From contig CAMHPA010000028.1 of assembly GCA_946186925.1 (NCBI GenBank), forward strand, positions 1 through 33,159: DNA of 33,159 nt, read 5' to 3'. The notes beneath the pieces are model-generated. The model did no database searches. It saw only the letters and a list, made by a program, of their open reading frames with translations, and had not been told where the DNA came from. The position numbers and the translations under genes were made by a program. Shown here one piece after another: positions 33,039-33,159 of the stretch. The first letter of the stretch is position 1. Every line of letters starts with the position of its first letter. This DNA comes from an uncultured Bacteroidota bacterium (GTDB taxonomy: Bacteria; Bacteroidota; Bacteroidia; Bacteroidales; SZUA-534).

Positions 33039-33117
33039 CTTGTGTTTTTGACAAAAACGACTAAAAATGGCTTGTGTTTTTGACAAATTCAGTCTGAAAC
33101 GGCTTGTGTTTTTGACA
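33039..33117. repeat. three tandem copies of a 15-bp motif at 32-bp spacing
   Basis: CTTGTGTTTTTGACA occurs identically at 33039-33053, 33071-33085 and 33103-33117, with exact 32-base periods; the first two 32-base units also share parts of the spacer (ACAAAnnC...AAAnGG). Spacers are only 17 bases, too short for CRISPR. The array may continue past the window edge. Confidence 0.85.
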
Positions 33118-33159
33118 GAATATTCACCAAACAATTCAATTAAGAGAAAAAATGCGCTA

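Noticed and set aside
33039..33117. CRISPR array
   Set aside because: Repeat unit is only 15 bp with 17-bp spacers, three copies, and spacers partly resemble each other; no cas genes.

Overview
The window reads as a chromosomal segment of a member of the Bacteroidota, most likely Bacteroidales. Supporting signs are family content (head-GIN/DUF2807 protein, DUF5683, Porin_10-type porin, LysRS with a C-terminal extension, HTH-less NtrC-type regulator), near absence of Shine-Dalgarno sequences before start codons, and several promoters that match the Bacteroidota -7 box TAnnTTTG. Coding density is high, there are no rRNA or tRNA genes that I can see, and only the RhuM gene at the left edge looks like an accessory gene.

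Layout, left to right. 90-1085: RhuM-family protein. 1257-3553 (minus): nfnB-nfnA, the two subunits of a probable electron-bifurcating NADH-dependent ferredoxin:NADP oxidoreductase, with a terminator behind nfnB. 3896-5560: an acyl-CoA synthetase preceded by a textbook sigma-54 promoter. 5836-8992: lysS, a secreted DUF2807 protein and the GTPase engB, with a pair of REP-like palindromes between the last two. 9177-11775: prs, an NlpC/P60 protein and comF. 11961-14488: four small proteins of unknown role (HEAT-repeat protein, lipoprotein, membrane-anchored protein, small secreted protein). 14776-20134: parA-parB-DUF5683-LysM lytic transglycosylase-SGNH hydrolase, a tight co-directional cluster joining chromosome partition with cell-wall enzymes. 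20260-22985: outer-membrane porin and an Lrp/AsnC regulator. 23035-26012: rarA, divergent AlkD-like protein, and Bax-inhibitor-1-like protein. 26194-30855 (minus): ABC-2 exporter ATPase and permease, Ppx/GppA phosphatase and a sigma-54 response regulator. 31331-32897 (minus): TrmH-family rRNA/tRNA methyltransferase, DUF2752 and DUF4190 membrane proteins. The right edge holds a short tandem repeat.

The most notable observations are: (1) a perfect GG-N10-GC sigma-54 promoter in front of the acyl-CoA synthetase, in the same window as a sigma-54 activator that lacks any DNA-binding domain; (2) a 113-bp fragment at 31041-31153 that is 111/113 identical to the last codons of the SGNH hydrolase gene 11 kb away, with both differences synonymous; (3) REP-like hairpins inserted behind the DUF2807 gene together with a duplicated copy of the gene's last codons; (4) an apparently leaderless porin transcript; (5) paired 15-bp direct repeats around the lrp promoter. 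I did not find a CRISPR array, prophage, transposase, or clear defence island.
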